Source: Actinomyces qiguomingii
Lineage (GTDB): Bacteria; Actinomycetota; Actinomycetes; Actinomycetales; Actinomycetaceae
Assembly: GCF_004102025.1 (NCBI RefSeq)
Contig: NZ_CP025228.1
Location: 1,736,001-1,800,000, forward strand
Direction of reading: 5' to 3'
Length of the DNA stretch: 64,000 bases
Below are positions 17,836 through 26,702 of this stretch, piece by piece. How positions within the stretch are numbered: the first letter of the stretch is position 1; every line of letters begins with the position of its first letter. The notes beneath the pieces are model-generated. The model was not told the DNA's origin and made no database searches. It worked only from the letters and a program-made list of their open reading frames with translations. Position numbers and translations under genes: made by a program.

Positions 17836-18609
17836 ATGAGTGTCGCCGTGCGTGTCATCCCGTGCCTGGACGTCAAGGACGGCCGCGTGGTCAAGGGGGT
17901 GAACTTCAAGGGTCTGCGCGATGCCGGAGATCCGGTGGAGCTGGCTGCGCGCTACGACGCCCAGGGGGCCGACGAGATCACCTTCCTGGACGTCTCGGCC
18001 TCTTCCGAGGGCCGTGCCACCATGCTGGAGGTGGTGGCCGCCACCGCCGAGCAGGTTTTCGTGCCGCTGACCGTCGGCGGTGGGGTGCGCAGCGTGGAGG
18101 ACGTCGACCGGCTGTTGCGGGCCGGCGCCGACAAGGTCGGCATCAACACCGCCGCCATCAACCGTCCGGAACTGCTGGCCGAGGTCGCCTCCCGCTTCGG
18201 CAACCAGGTGGTGGTGCTCTCCGTGGATGCCCGTCGCTGCCCGGAAGGGGTGAGCACGCCCTCCGGCTACGAGGTCACCACCCACGGCGGCACCCGCTCC
18301 ACCGGCATCGACGCCGTGGAATGGGCGGGGCGCGCCGCCCAACTGGGTGCCGGTGAGATCCTGCTGAACTCCATGGACGCCGACGGCGTCACCGACGGGT
18401 TCGACCTGGAAATGCTTGACGCTGTGCGCAACGCCGTGCACATTCCGCTGATTGCCTCCGGCGGCGCCGGCCGACCCGAGGACTTCTCCGCCGCCGCCGA
18501 CCACGGCGCCGATGCCGTCCTGGCCGCCAGCGTCTTCCATTACGGCACCATGACCATCGCGCAGGCCAAGGATGCGTTGCGGGCGGCCGGACACCCTGTG
18601 CGCGGTTGA
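17836..18609 (+). CDS. hisF: Imidazole glycerol phosphate synthase subunit HisF
   Basis: The 257-residue cyclase subunit of IGP synthase in histidine biosynthesis, a beta/alpha barrel. [18 protein letters not shown] contains the first catalytic Asp and VVLSVDARR the second. A GGGVRS phosphate-binding loop and [12 protein letters not shown] are present. GGGAGGAGC before the ATG gives a good ribosome site. It is followed by hisI; hisH and the other his genes are not in the window. Confidence 0.95.
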   Translation: MSVAVRVIPCLDVKDGRVVKGVNFKGLRDAGDPVELAARYDAQGADEITFLDVSASSEGRATMLEVVAATAEQVFVPLTVGGGVRSVEDVDRLLRAGADKVGINTAAINRPELLAEVASRFGNQVVVLSVDARRCPEGVSTPSGYEVTTHGGTRSTGIDAVEWAGRAAQLGAGEILLNSMDADGVTDGFDLEMLDAVRNAVHIPLIASGGAGRPEDFSAAADHGADAVLAASVFHYGTMTIAQAKDALRAAGHPVRG

Positions 18610-18662
18610 TCGTCCCGGATTCGATGAGCGGGACGAGCCCGCAGTCGTGCGAGAATTCAGGG

Positions 18663-19088
18663 GTGACAGCTTCACCCGAGTCCCTGCCCGCCGAGCTGGC
18701 CGACCGCCTAAAGCGGGACGCGAACGGCCTGGTGGCCGCCGTCGTCCAGCAGTACGACACCCGTGAGGTGCTCATGGTCGGCTGGATGAACGACGAGGCC
18801 CTGCGTCGCACCCTCACCGAGGGACGGGTGACCTACTGGTCGCGGTCCCGGCAGGAGTACTGGCGCAAGGGTGATGCCTCCGGACACCACCAGTACGTCA
18901 AGGCCGTATCCCTGGACTGTGACGGCGACGCCCTGCTGGTGGAGGTGGACCAGGTAGGCCCCGCCTGCCACACCGGCGCGCGCACCTGCTTCCTGGCCGG
19001 CGGCGATCTGGGTGCCAGCGTGGGGGAGCGTCCCTCCAGCCGGGATGGATTTGCCTCCAAGGCTCCCTCCGGGAACCATGTGGGCTGA
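18663..19088 (+). CDS. hisI: Phosphoribosyl-AMP cyclohydrolase HisI
   Basis: A 141-residue cyclohydrolase of histidine biosynthesis without the pyrophosphohydrolase (HisE) domain. [23 protein letters not shown] and the metal-binding DCDGDALL...[12 protein letters not shown] are all present. I use GTG 18663, since the frame before it looks non-coding, the protein then begins at the usual point, and a GAGAAT element lies 6 nt upstream. Longer in-frame starts at 18606 and 18624 cannot be excluded. Confidence 0.92.
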   Translation: MTASPESLPAELADRLKRDANGLVAAVVQQYDTREVLMVGWMNDEALRRTLTEGRVTYWSRSRQEYWRKGDASGHHQYVKAVSLDCDGDALLVEVDQVGPACHTGARTCFLAGGDLGASVGERPSSRDGFASKAPSGNHVG

Positions 19089-19112
19089 GAATCGTAAGGG
19101 GGTGATCGACGG

Positions 19113-19934
19113 GTGGACACCTTCGGAGAGCTCGCCGGCACGGCGCGGGCCTGTGTGGCCGAACGCGAACGGCGGGTCCCGCTGGCGCAGCTGAAGGAGG
19201 CGGTACGCGGCGCCCCGGCCTGCCGTGACGCCGCCGCCGCACTGCGCAGTGAGGGCCGGGCTGTCACTGTGATCGCCGAGGTCAAGCGCGCAACTGCAAC
19301 CTTCGCGGACCTGTCCGGTGTCGGGGACGTGGCCATACTCGCCGGCTTCTACGCCGCCGGTGGTGCCGCCTGTGTATCGGTGGTCACCGAGCCGGTCCGC
19401 TCCAACGGGCGACTGGCGGACCTGGACGCCGTGCGTGCCGCGGTGGACGTGCCCGTGCTTGTCAATGACATCGTGGTCACTCCCTACCAGGTGCATGAGG
19501 CCCGCGCCCACGGTGCCGACCTGCTCATGCTGGACGCCCGTCTGCGTCCCCTCATCCTGGAATCGCTGATTGAACGCACTCACTCCCTGGGCATGGCCGC
19601 CGTCGTCCAGGCGCACTCGCAAGGTGAGGCCGTGACCGCCGTACAGACCGGAGCGCGCTATGTCGCGGTTGACGCTCGTGATCCGGAGACCCGACAGGTG
19701 GACCGCTCCCGCTTCGAACAGGTCGCGCAGGTGCTGCCGCCCACCGTGACCCGTATCGCCACCGGGGGTGTGCGCGGCCCCCATGATGTGATGAGTTATG
19801 CCCGCGCCGGTGCCGATGTCGTGCTCGTGGGTGAGGCCGTCATCCGCTCCGTCGACCCCCAGCAGTTCGTCGCCGAGTTGGTCGCCGCCGGCAGTCACCC
19901 GGCGCTCCATCCCACAACCTACCGAGAGGGGTAG
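19113..19934 (+). CDS. TrpC-like barrel protein with dismantled IGPS active site
   Basis: A 273-residue homologue of indole-3-glycerol-phosphate synthase. VIAEVKR keeps Glu56 and Lys58, and the barrel strands are easily followed. The other catalytic positions have changed. The general-acid Lys of RKDF is Asn118 (VLVND), the second catalytic Glu is Gln166 (VVQAHSQ), the Asn of INNRD is Asp187 (VDARD), and the phosphate-site Glu-Ser of AESGI is Thr217-Gly218 (ATGGV). The usual ASPSKG after VKR is ATATFA. It is probably not a working IGPS and may have a new function. It lies between hisI and lgt, where actinobacteria such as Streptomyces carry a trp cluster; trpE, trpB and trpA are missing here. 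Confidence 0.75.
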   Translation: MDTFGELAGTARACVAERERRVPLAQLKEAVRGAPACRDAAAALRSEGRAVTVIAEVKRATATFADLSGVGDVAILAGFYAAGGAACVSVVTEPVRSNGRLADLDAVRAAVDVPVLVNDIVVTPYQVHEARAHGADLLMLDARLRPLILESLIERTHSLGMAAVVQAHSQGEAVTAVQTGARYVAVDARDPETRQVDRSRFEQVAQVLPPTVTRIATGGVRGPHDVMSYARAGADVVLVGEAVIRSVDPQQFVAELVAAGSHPALHPTTYREG

Positions 19935-19937
19935 TAA

Positions 19938-20804
19938 TTGCCCGCAACCCTGTTCGGCCCGACCGTAGTGTCGGCGGCATACATCCCCAGCCCCGCCCAG
20001 GGGGTGTGGCATCTGGGCCCGTTCCCCCTGCGAGCCTACGCATTGTGCATTCTGGCCGGAGTGTTCGTCGCCGTGTGGTGGACCGACCGCCGCTACCGTG
20101 CCGCCGGCGGGGACAAGGACCAGGTTCTGGACGTGGCCCTGCTGGCGGTGCCTGCCGGCATCGTTGGCGCACGCCTGTACCACGTGGTCACCTCCCCGGA
20201 CGCCTACTTCGGCGCCGCCGGCGACCCGGCGCTGATCCCGCAGATCTGGCGCGGCGGCCTGGGAGTCTGGGGAGGAATATTCTTCGGTGCGCTTGCCGCG
20301 GCCTGGATGCTGCGACGCCGGGGGCTGCGGTGGGCGCCCTTCGCCGACGCCGTCGCCCCCGCCCTGCTGGTGGCACAGGCCATCGGGCGCCTGGGCAACT
20401 GGTTCAATCAGGAACTCTTCGGCTCCCCGACCACCCTGCCCTGGGGCTTGCAGATAGACGACGCCCACCTGCCGGCCGGTTACGCCTCCGGCACCCTGTT
20501 TCACCCCACCTTCCTTTACGAGGCGCTTTGGAACCTGGCCGGCGCCGCCTTCCTCATCTGGCTGGAGCGGTGGCTACGGCGGCGTGACGGGGCTGTGGGC
20601 GGACGCCTGCTGTGGGCCTACCTGATGGTGTACACGGCCGGACGAGTGTGGATCGAGTCCCTGCGCATTGACGACGCCCAGCTGATCGCCGGGCTGCGGT
20701 TGAACGTGTGGACCTCCATCCTGATCTTCCTGGTGGGGCTAGCCTGCTTCATCTGGGCCTCGCGCCGGTCTGTGCGCGATGACGTCAATCGCGAGCAGCG
20801 GTGA
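19938..20804 (+). CDS. lgt: Prolipoprotein diacylglyceryl transferase Lgt
   Basis: A 288-residue membrane enzyme that attaches diacylglycerol to the lipobox cysteine of lipoproteins, such as the two binding proteins in this window. The signature GRLGNWFNQELFG includes the conserved Arg and Asn residues. Seven hydrophobic segments are visible. The start is TTG 19938, preceded by GAGGGG. It begins 3 nt after the TrpC-like gene, so translation is probably coupled. Confidence 0.95.
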   Translation: MPATLFGPTVVSAAYIPSPAQGVWHLGPFPLRAYALCILAGVFVAVWWTDRRYRAAGGDKDQVLDVALLAVPAGIVGARLYHVVTSPDAYFGAAGDPALIPQIWRGGLGVWGGIFFGALAAAWMLRRRGLRWAPFADAVAPALLVAQAIGRLGNWFNQELFGSPTTLPWGLQIDDAHLPAGYASGTLFHPTFLYEALWNLAGAAFLIWLERWLRRRDGAVGGRLLWAYLMVYTAGRVWIESLRIDDAQLIAGLRLNVWTSILIFLVGLACFIWASRRSVRDDVNREQR

Positions 20805-20864
20805 CGAAGGTCCCAACCCGCTAGTGAGCGCGTGAGAGTGCTCGTAGTCGGGGCGCGAGTCATT

Positions 20865-20870
20865 TACTCT
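20865..20870 (+). promoter_or_regulatory. Candidate -10 element for leaderless pyk mRNA
   Basis: TACTCT followed by 6 nt (TGCCCT) and the ATG at 20877. No Shine-Dalgarno is present. Confidence 0.45.
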
Positions 20871-20876
20871 TGCCCT

Positions 20877-22328
20877 ATGCGCAGAGCGAAGATCGTATGC
20901 ACCCTGGGGCCCGCCACCGACTCACCCGAGCAGGTGCAGGCGCTCGTGGACGCCGGCATGAACGTGTGCCGCATAAACCGCTCCCACGGGCGCGCCGAAG
21001 ACCAGGAAGAGGTCATCGCCCGCGTCCGGGCCGCCGCAGAGGCCTCCGGTCGAGCGGTGGCGATCCTGGTGGATCTGCAGGGCCCTAAGATCCGCCTGGG
21101 CAACTTCGTGGATGACCAGAAGGTCATGCTCAACAAAGGCGACGAATTCACCATCACCACCGACGATGTCCTGGGCACCGTCAAGCGCGTGTCCACCACC
21201 TTCAAGGGCCTGCCCGGTGACTGCCGGCCCGGGGACCGGCTGCTGATCGACGACGGCAATGTGGCCGTGCGGGTCACCGCTGTCACCGACACCGATGTGG
21301 TCACCCGGGTGGAGGTGCCCGGCTATGTCTCCAACCACAAGGGCATCAACCTGCCCGGCGTAGCCGTGTCCGTGCCCGCTCTGAGCGAGAAGGATCGGGA
21401 GGACCTGCGCTGGGCCCTCAAGATCGGCGCCGACCTGATCGCCCTGTCCTTCGTGCGCAACGCCGAGGACATCAAGGACGTGCACGAGATCATGGATGAG
21501 ACCGGCGTGCGCATCCCGGTGATCGCCAAGATCGAGAAGCCGCAGGCGGTGGAGAACCTGCTGGACATTGTCTCCGCCTTCGACGGCATCATGGTGGCCC
21601 GCGGCGACCTCGGCGTGGAGATGCCGCTGGAGGCGGTGCCACTGGTGCAGAAGCGCGCCATCGAACTGGCCCGCCGCCAGGCCAAGCCGGTCATTGTTGC
21701 CACCCAGGTGCTGGAGTCAATGATCCAGAACCCGCGCCCCACCCGCGCCGAGGCCTCCGACTGCGCCAACGCCATCCTTGACGGTGCCGACGCCGTCATG
21801 CTCTCCGGTGAGACCTCCGTGGGGGCCTACCCGATCGAGGCGGTGCGCACCATGGCCAATATCATTGAGAACGTGGAGGAGAACGGCGGCGAGCGTATCG
21901 CCCCGCTGGGCTCCTACCCGCAGACCCGCGGCGGTGCTATCACCCGGGCGGCCGCAGACATGGGTGAGCAGCTTGACGCCACCTACCTGGTCACTTTCAC
22001 CCAGTCCGGGGACACCGCCCGCAGACTGTCCCGCCTGCGTTCAACCATCCCGCTGCTGGCCTTCACGCCGCTGCGCTCCACCCGCAACCAGCTGTCCGTC
22101 TCCTGGGGCGTGCAGACCTACGAGGTCCCCGAGGTCAAACACACCGATGACATGGTTGATCAGGTGGATGAGGTGTTGCAGGCCAAGCACCTGGCCCAGC
22201 CGGGCGACGAGGTGATCATCGTGGCCGGCATGCCTCCGGGCACGCCCGGATCAACCAACTCTATCCGCGTGCACACCGTGGGGGAGCGCAGCGACTACCG
22301 GGTGCCGGCCCAGCGCAGCACGCAGTAG
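20877..22328 (+). CDS. pyk: Pyruvate kinase
   Basis: The glycolytic enzyme that makes pyruvate and ATP from phosphoenolpyruvate, 483 residues. The start MRRAKIVCTLGPAT is the normal N-terminus; an upstream in-frame GTG at 20832 is less likely. NRSHG, AKIEKPQAVENL (catalytic Lys), MVARGDLGVEMP and VIVATQVLESM are diagnostic. The C-terminal domain ends with the usual TNSIRVHTVG. Its last 34 nt overlap the convergent amidotransferase-like gene on the minus strand. Confidence 0.96.
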   Translation: MRRAKIVCTLGPATDSPEQVQALVDAGMNVCRINRSHGRAEDQEEVIARVRAAAEASGRAVAILVDLQGPKIRLGNFVDDQKVMLNKGDEFTITTDDVLGTVKRVSTTFKGLPGDCRPGDRLLIDDGNVAVRVTAVTDTDVVTRVEVPGYVSNHKGINLPGVAVSVPALSEKDREDLRWALKIGADLIALSFVRNAEDIKDVHEIMDETGVRIPVIAKIEKPQAVENLLDIVSAFDGIMVARGDLGVEMPLEAVPLVQKRAIELARRQAKPVIVATQVLESMIQNPRPTRAEASDCANAILDGADAVMLSGETSVGAYPIEAVRTMANIIENVEENGGERIAPLGSYPQTRGGAITRAAADMGEQLDATYLVTFTQSGDTARRLSRLRSTIPLLAFTPLRSTRNQLSVSWGVQTYEVPEVKHTDDMVDQVDEVLQAKHLAQPGDEVIIVAGMPPGTPGSTNSIRVHTVGERSDYRVPAQRSTQ

Positions 22329-22921
22329 AGCAGCTGGGTTGCGCCCGGCATGAAGCCCGCCCCGTGGTGGTAGCAGGGGTCCATGGTCGTGACCAGGATC
22401 GCGCCGGGCGTGCTGGACTCGTCCAGGAAGGTCGTCACGCCCGCCTCGGCACCGTCCTCCTCCAGCGCAACCAGTGGGACCGCGCCGTCGGGTAGCCGGA
22501 AGATCCCGTGGTGGTGCCAGATTACCGAGCGCTCGGACAGATAGTCCCAGATGGGGTGCTCCGGGCTGCGGCGTCGCATGCCGGAGTCCTCTCCGGTGCG
22601 CCACCACCAGAAGTTGGTGGGGCGCGGCTGCCATTGCAGCCCCGGAAGCCATTCGTGGGCGGAGTTCTCCCCGAAGACGACCAGGGTTCCGCCGCGCTCG
22701 GCGACGGCGTGCATGGCGGCGGCGTGGCGCATGAGCAGCCGGGGGTGCGAGCGGTCCGCGACTATCAGAGCATCAAGGTCGGCGAAGTCGGCCGTTGTCG
22801 CGTCGGGCAGGTACAGGTCCACCGGGCGGTAGGGGCGCAGGGCGGGGTCGGCAAGGGTCCGCAGCTGCGATCCGGTTCCGGTGTGGGCCAAACCGATGTT
22901 CGGTGTGGATGTGGGGGTCAT
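22295..22921 (-). CDS. Amidotransferase-fold (ThuA-like) protein of unknown function, copy 1
   Basis: A 208-residue protein, last gene of the iron-regulated ABC operon. It starts with an ATGA overlap on the preceding gene. The order of elements resembles class I glutamine amidotransferase/ThuA folds: an N-terminal strand LDALIVADRS, GGTLVVFGENSAHEWLPGL, HPIWDYL, and a closing GAILVTTMDPCYHHGAGF before a C-terminal helix. No nucleophilic Cys is in the expected elbow, so it is unlikely to be a glutaminase. It is a distant paralogue of the upstream gene: both share GG-x-VV-x-G, W-x-P/D-x-L-x-W and HP(I/V)W. Function unknown. Confidence 0.65.
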   Translation of the reverse strand: MTPTSTPNIGLAHTGTGSQLRTLADPALRPYRPVDLYLPDATTADFADLDALIVADRSHPRLLMRHAAAMHAVAERGGTLVVFGENSAHEWLPGLQWQPRPTNFWWWRTGEDSGMRRRSPEHPIWDYLSERSVIWHHHGIFRLPDGAVPLVALEEDGAEAGVTTFLDESSTPGAILVTTMDPCYHHGAGFMPGATQLLYCVLRWAGTR

Positions 22922-23571
22922 GCTGCGCCTCCAAGCCAGTTGCGGATGTTGTCGGTGAATCGAGTGAGGGTGGTGCCCGGGGTGCGGGCGAAGATGGCCA
23001 GGTCCAGGCCGGCATGAACCACCACACGGCCCTCACCCATCGGGATCTCTACGTCGATCGGCGCTTCCAACGGACCCAGGCCGTTGATGGTGGTGCTGCC
23101 CTCCGGCAGGTCCAACAGGTAACCTCGGCCATAGAAGCCGGCTACACCGAACCGTTCCAGGTTCTCCCGGGTGCGGGGCGTATACGGCCCGGTCCGGTAC
23201 AGCAGCTCCTTAACGTCGATGCCGTGCCACACCGGGTGCGGGGCCAGGCGGGTGATGCCCAGATCGCGTGGACCGTGGTACTCCAGTAGCCGCCACTTGG
23301 GCAGGTCAGTCACCCAGGGCTCGACCACATGACCGTTGACCAGCATGCGTCCGCCAGCGCGCAGGAACGCGTCGAACAGCTCGCGGTGGCGGGCCAGGTG
23401 CCGCTGGTCGCACATGCCGGAGACAAGGATGCCGGGCGCGCACATGATTGCGCGGGTGTCCAGATCGTAAGGGTCGAGGGGCCGAAACCCCTCCGGTACA
23501 GTGACGGCCCCCATGGTGGGGGAGCCACCAGTGGGCACCGGCGTGAGCCAGAGCGGTTGGTCAGTTGCCAT
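22918..23571 (-). CDS. Amidotransferase-fold (ThuA-like) protein of unknown function, copy 2
   Basis: A 217-residue protein located between the ABC ATPase gene (14 nt upstream) and its own paralogue. Elements in order are IMCAPGILVSGMCDQRHL, GGRMLVNGHVVEPWVTDLPKW, HPVWHGID, and a C-terminal EGRVVVHAGLDLAIF that leads into a final helix, as in ThuA-like and beta-galactosidase trimerisation folds. A catalytic triad is not evident. Genetic context suggests work in metallophore uptake or processing, but no known family was recognised with confidence. Confidence 0.65.
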   Translation of the reverse strand: MATDQPLWLTPVPTGGSPTMGAVTVPEGFRPLDPYDLDTRAIMCAPGILVSGMCDQRHLARHRELFDAFLRAGGRMLVNGHVVEPWVTDLPKWRLLEYHGPRDLGITRLAPHPVWHGIDVKELLYRTGPYTPRTRENLERFGVAGFYGRGYLLDLPEGSTTINGLGPLEAPIDVEIPMGEGRVVVHAGLDLAIFARTPGTTLTRFTDNIRNWLGGAA

Positions 23572-23585
23572 GAGTGTGCTCCGTT

Positions 23586-24437
23586 CTACTTGGAATGGCG
23601 GGTGTTGGCGGCAGAGGTCTGCGCGGCGGGAGGTCTGCGGATGCCGTAGTCCGCAACGACGACGCGCTGCGGCAGGCCGCCGACGTTCACCTCGGGGGTA
23701 GTAACCGGCAGGCCGTACAAGGAGGACAGGGTGGTGCCGGTCAGCAGCTTGGCGGTGGCGTCTATGCGAATGTCCGTGGCATCCACGATCAGCAGCGTTA
23801 GGTCGGCGATCCGCAGGGCGTGCTCCGGGTGGTGACTGGTCATCACCACGGCCATGCCGTCCTTCGCCAGGGCATGCAGAACGCCCAGCACACGGGCCTG
23901 GTTACGCAGGTCCAATGCGGAGGCGGGCTCGTCCAGTACTAGGACGCGGCAACCGGTGGCCAGTGCCCGGGCAATGAGCACTAGTTGACGTTCACCGCCG
24001 GAAAGCGCCTGGTAGTTGCGGTCGCGCAGGTGACTGATACCGACTCGGTCCATTGCCGCTAGCGCGGCCTCGTGGTCGGCGCGGCCCGGGCTGGAGTAGG
24101 CGCGTATGAATCGGGCCCGCCCCATCAGCACCATATTGAGCACGGAGAAGGCTGCGGCAGCGCCGTGGGACTGTGGAACATAGCCGACAACCGCACGCCG
24201 GGTCACCTCACCCTCGGTGGGTCCGCGCAGCCCGGCCAGACAAGTGACCAGCGTGGTCTTACCGCGGGCATTGGGGCCCAGCACCGCCAGCACCTGTCCC
24301 GTCTCCACTCGCAGATCCACGCCGCGGAAGATCCATCCGCCGCGCCCGTAGCGGAAGCCGAGGCCGGTGGCGTCCAGCAACGCCCCTGAGCGCTTGGGAG
24401 GGGGTGAATCGGTTGTTTTGCCGAGCGTATTAGTCAC
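23586..24437 (-). CDS. Iron/siderophore-type ABC transporter ATP-binding protein
   Basis: A 283-residue ATPase of the FecE/FepC type. Walker A is GPNARGKTT, with Ala where FecE usually has Gly; the essential Gly-Lys-Thr is kept. The Q-loop region is VGYVPQSHG, the signature LSGGERQLVLIARAL, and Walker B VLVLDEPASALD. I start it at GTG 24437, which overlaps the permease stop codon by 8 nt; upstream in-frame sequence lies inside the permease gene. It energises the FecCD-type permease encoded just upstream. Confidence 0.9.
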   Translation of the reverse strand: MTNTLGKTTDSPPPKRSGALLDATGLGFRYGRGGWIFRGVDLRVETGQVLAVLGPNARGKTTLVTCLAGLRGPTEGEVTRRAVVGYVPQSHGAAAAFSVLNMVLMGRARFIRAYSSPGRADHEAALAAMDRVGISHLRDRNYQALSGGERQLVLIARALATGCRVLVLDEPASALDLRNQARVLGVLHALAKDGMAVVMTSHHPEHALRIADLTLLIVDATDIRIDATAKLLTGTTLSSLYGLPVTTPEVNVGGLPQRVVVADYGIRRPPAAQTSAANTRHSK

Positions 24438-25488
24438 TGAGCCACACCCGCCTTCTGAATCGCGCCAGTAGGACCACGAAGAATGGGGCGCCGATGATCG
24501 CGGTGAGAATGCCCAGCGGCACCTCAACCGAGGCGATGGAGCGGGCAAGCGTGTCCACCGCCGTGAGGTAGCCGCCGCCCAGCAGGAAGGAGGCGGGGAG
24601 CAACACGCGGTTGTCGGCTCCCACCAGCAGACGGGCCAGGTGGGGAACGAGCAACCCTACCCAGCCGATGACTCCGGATACGGAGATGGCGGCGGCCGTC
24701 AGCAGCGCCACTGCCAGTAGCGCCGCATTGCGGTAGGGGGCGGGCGGCACGCCCAACGCACGGGCGTCGTCGTCGCCCAGAGACAGGATGTTGAGTCGCC
24801 AGCGCAACAGCAGGACCGTGACGGCGCCCACCAGTATTGGCGGAAGTGCCGTTAACACGCCGCCCCAGCCGGCCGTTGCCAGGGAGCCGAGCAGCCAGAA
24901 GGTGATCGCGGGAAGATCCCGGTATGGGTCGGCAATATAGGTGAGCAGGGAGGTCAGTGCGCTGAACAGGGCGCTGATGACCACACCGCCCAATACGATC
25001 ATCAGCAGCGGCGCGCTGGAGACGATGCGGCTGAAGGCCACCACGCAGCCGAGCGCCCCAAGCCCGAACAGGAAGGCGCCGCCCACCAGCCAGGACGAGC
25101 CCAGTCCGGCCACCATGCTCAACACTCCGCCGAAGGACGCTCCGGCGGAAACGCCGAGCACCTGCGGGCTGACCAGGGGGTTGCGGAACACCGATTGCAG
25201 CACGGCTCCCGAGGTCGCCAGGGCTGCACCGACCAGGAATGACAGGATCACCCGCGGTAATCTCACTTCGAAGACGATGCTCGCCTCTTGGGCGTACCAG
25301 GTGCGCTCCAGCGGAAACACGCGGGCAAGCAGCATGCGGGCCACCTCCACCACCGGGATGCTGAAGCGGCCCGCCGCCAGCGCCAGCAGGCACACGGCTG
25401 CCGAGACCATCCCGATCATGCCTACGGTCAGCCACGGTCTGTTGCGCCAGGGCTGTCCGCGGGAGGCGTCAGCGGGAGAACTGCTCAT
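24430..25488 (-). CDS. FecCD-family ABC transporter permease
   Basis: A 352-residue permease with about nine to ten membrane segments. RLPRVILSFLVGAALATSGAV and NPLVSPQVLGVSAGASFG are strong FecCD/BtuC signatures, as is GVIGWVGLLVPHLARLLVG near the C-terminus. The likely start is ATG 25488, which overlaps the last 20 nt of the binding-protein gene. Only one permease gene is present, so it would act as a homodimer. The substrate is an iron chelate or haem by regulation (see the iron box at 26684). Confidence 0.92.
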   Translation of the reverse strand: MSSSPADASRGQPWRNRPWLTVGMIGMVSAAVCLLALAAGRFSIPVVEVARMLLARVFPLERTWYAQEASIVFEVRLPRVILSFLVGAALATSGAVLQSVFRNPLVSPQVLGVSAGASFGGVLSMVAGLGSSWLVGGAFLFGLGALGCVVAFSRIVSSAPLLMIVLGGVVISALFSALTSLLTYIADPYRDLPAITFWLLGSLATAGWGGVLTALPPILVGAVTVLLLRWRLNILSLGDDDARALGVPPAPYRNAALLAVALLTAAAISVSGVIGWVGLLVPHLARLLVGADNRVLLPASFLLGGGYLTAVDTLARSIASVEVPLGILTAIIGAPFFVVLLARFRRRVWLSD

Positions 25489-26623
25489 AGCCCTGCGCCT
25501 CGGTGTTGTCATCGAACCGCAGGATCTGGTCGATCTCGTCCTCCGAAAGCGAGTAGCCGTACAGGAAGTCGTAGTTGTCCCGCAGCTGCTCACGCAGGTC
25601 AAAGGCGGCGGTGTCCGGGTAGGCGATCTGGGCTGCCCACATCATCATCAGATGCGATTCGGCGCTGGGCGGATCCCACCAGAAACCGCCGGATGGAACC
25701 GCGTAAACCCTGTGATTCCTCACGGCTTGCAACTCCGACAGGGCGGAGTCGGCATATAGATCTGCGGGCGTCAGGGCCGTCATGGAGGAGACGAAGATGA
25801 TCTGCGGATCCCACGCCAGCAGTTGCTCCACGCTGGTGGCGTTGGAGGTCGAGTAGTCGACGTCGGCGCCGATATTCGTGGCCCCGCATAGTGTCATCCA
25901 GGTGTTCATGTACCCGCGGGTGGAGCTCATGCCGGCGTTATAGCCGGAGTCGCCGGCCGAGCGCAGGAATAGCACCGTGGGGGAGGCGTTCTGTTCGGCG
26001 GCGAAGGCTTTCAAGGAGGCGATGGTCTGGTGCATGCGCCGGAGGATCTGCTGGCCGCGCTCCTGGCGTTGCAGCAGGGTCGCGAATATCTGGATCCACT
26101 GTTCCAGATACTCCTGGGTGCCGTAGCGCAGGCCGATCACCGGGTAACCTGCGGCCTCAATGGGGTCGATATAGGTGGCGGAGTCCCCCTGATCGGCCCA
26201 CTGGATGACCACGTCGGGGTTGATGCGGGTGATCTCCTCGACGTTGGGGATGAAGTCGGAGTTGGCGACGGTGTCGTTCGAGACGGCCTGAGGGAACATC
26301 GTCTCGAACACCGAGCCCCGGTCGCGCTTGACGGTGGACTCGTTGACGCCGTCTATGCGGTCGTAGCTCTGGTCGATCGCGGTGAGGATCGATGGGGAGG
26401 GGATCACCGTGGTGACGATGCTTGTGATCGGTCGGGTGAAGGTGTGGGTCTTGTCGCGCTGATCGGTGATAACGATCGGTTCGGTTAGCGTGGCGCTGTT
26501 CTCGGCCACGTCCTGGCCGGAGCGGGAGGAACAGGCCCCGACGGCGAGGATGGCGGGCAGTGCCGTGGTGATGCCGGCGGCTGCCCGAAGGACGGTGCGC
26601 CGAGGACAGGAATGGGCGCGCAT
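25469..26623 (-). CDS. Iron-type ABC transporter substrate-binding lipoprotein (FecB/FepB family)
   Basis: A 384-residue binding protein with the helical-backbone fold of periplasmic binding proteins for siderophores, haem or cobalamin. The N-terminus has a twin-Arg pair (PRRTVLRAA) and a lipobox ending VGAC, so export followed by lipidation is expected. Internal markers are PDVVIQWADQGD and LLAWDPQIIFVSS, plus DEIDQIL near the end. GAAGGAG lies before the ATG. It is the first gene of a five-gene minus-strand operon under a DtxR/IdeR-type box. Confidence 0.9.
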   Translation of the reverse strand: MRAHSCPRRTVLRAAAGITTALPAILAVGACSSRSGQDVAENSATLTEPIVITDQRDKTHTFTRPITSIVTTVIPSPSILTAIDQSYDRIDGVNESTVKRDRGSVFETMFPQAVSNDTVANSDFIPNVEEITRINPDVVIQWADQGDSATYIDPIEAAGYPVIGLRYGTQEYLEQWIQIFATLLQRQERGQQILRRMHQTIASLKAFAAEQNASPTVLFLRSAGDSGYNAGMSSTRGYMNTWMTLCGATNIGADVDYSTSNATSVEQLLAWDPQIIFVSSMTALTPADLYADSALSELQAVRNHRVYAVPSGGFWWDPPSAESHLMMMWAAQIAYPDTAAFDLREQLRDNYDFLYGYSLSEDEIDQILRFDDNTEAQGYEQFSR

Positions 26624-26683
26624 GTGGCTCCTTCAGAACGTAGGACGGCCCGTCCCTCGGTTGTTACCCTCGGAACGGATGAC

Positions 26684-26702
26684 TTAGTTCTGCCTACCCT
26701 AA
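26684..26702 (-). promoter_or_regulatory. DtxR/IdeR-type iron box
   Basis: TTAGTTCTGCCTACCCTAA on the plus strand matches the consensus TTAGGTTAGGCTAACCTAA at 14 of 19 positions by eye. It lies 61 nt upstream of the binding-protein ATG and covers the predicted -10 element. Iron-loaded DtxR/IdeR would repress the operon. Confidence 0.72.

Noticed and set aside
18708..20504. A 598-codon frame antisense to hisI, trpC-like and lgt
   Set aside because: Crosses three clear genes and shows the Gly/Gln/Asp-rich pattern of a complementary frame.
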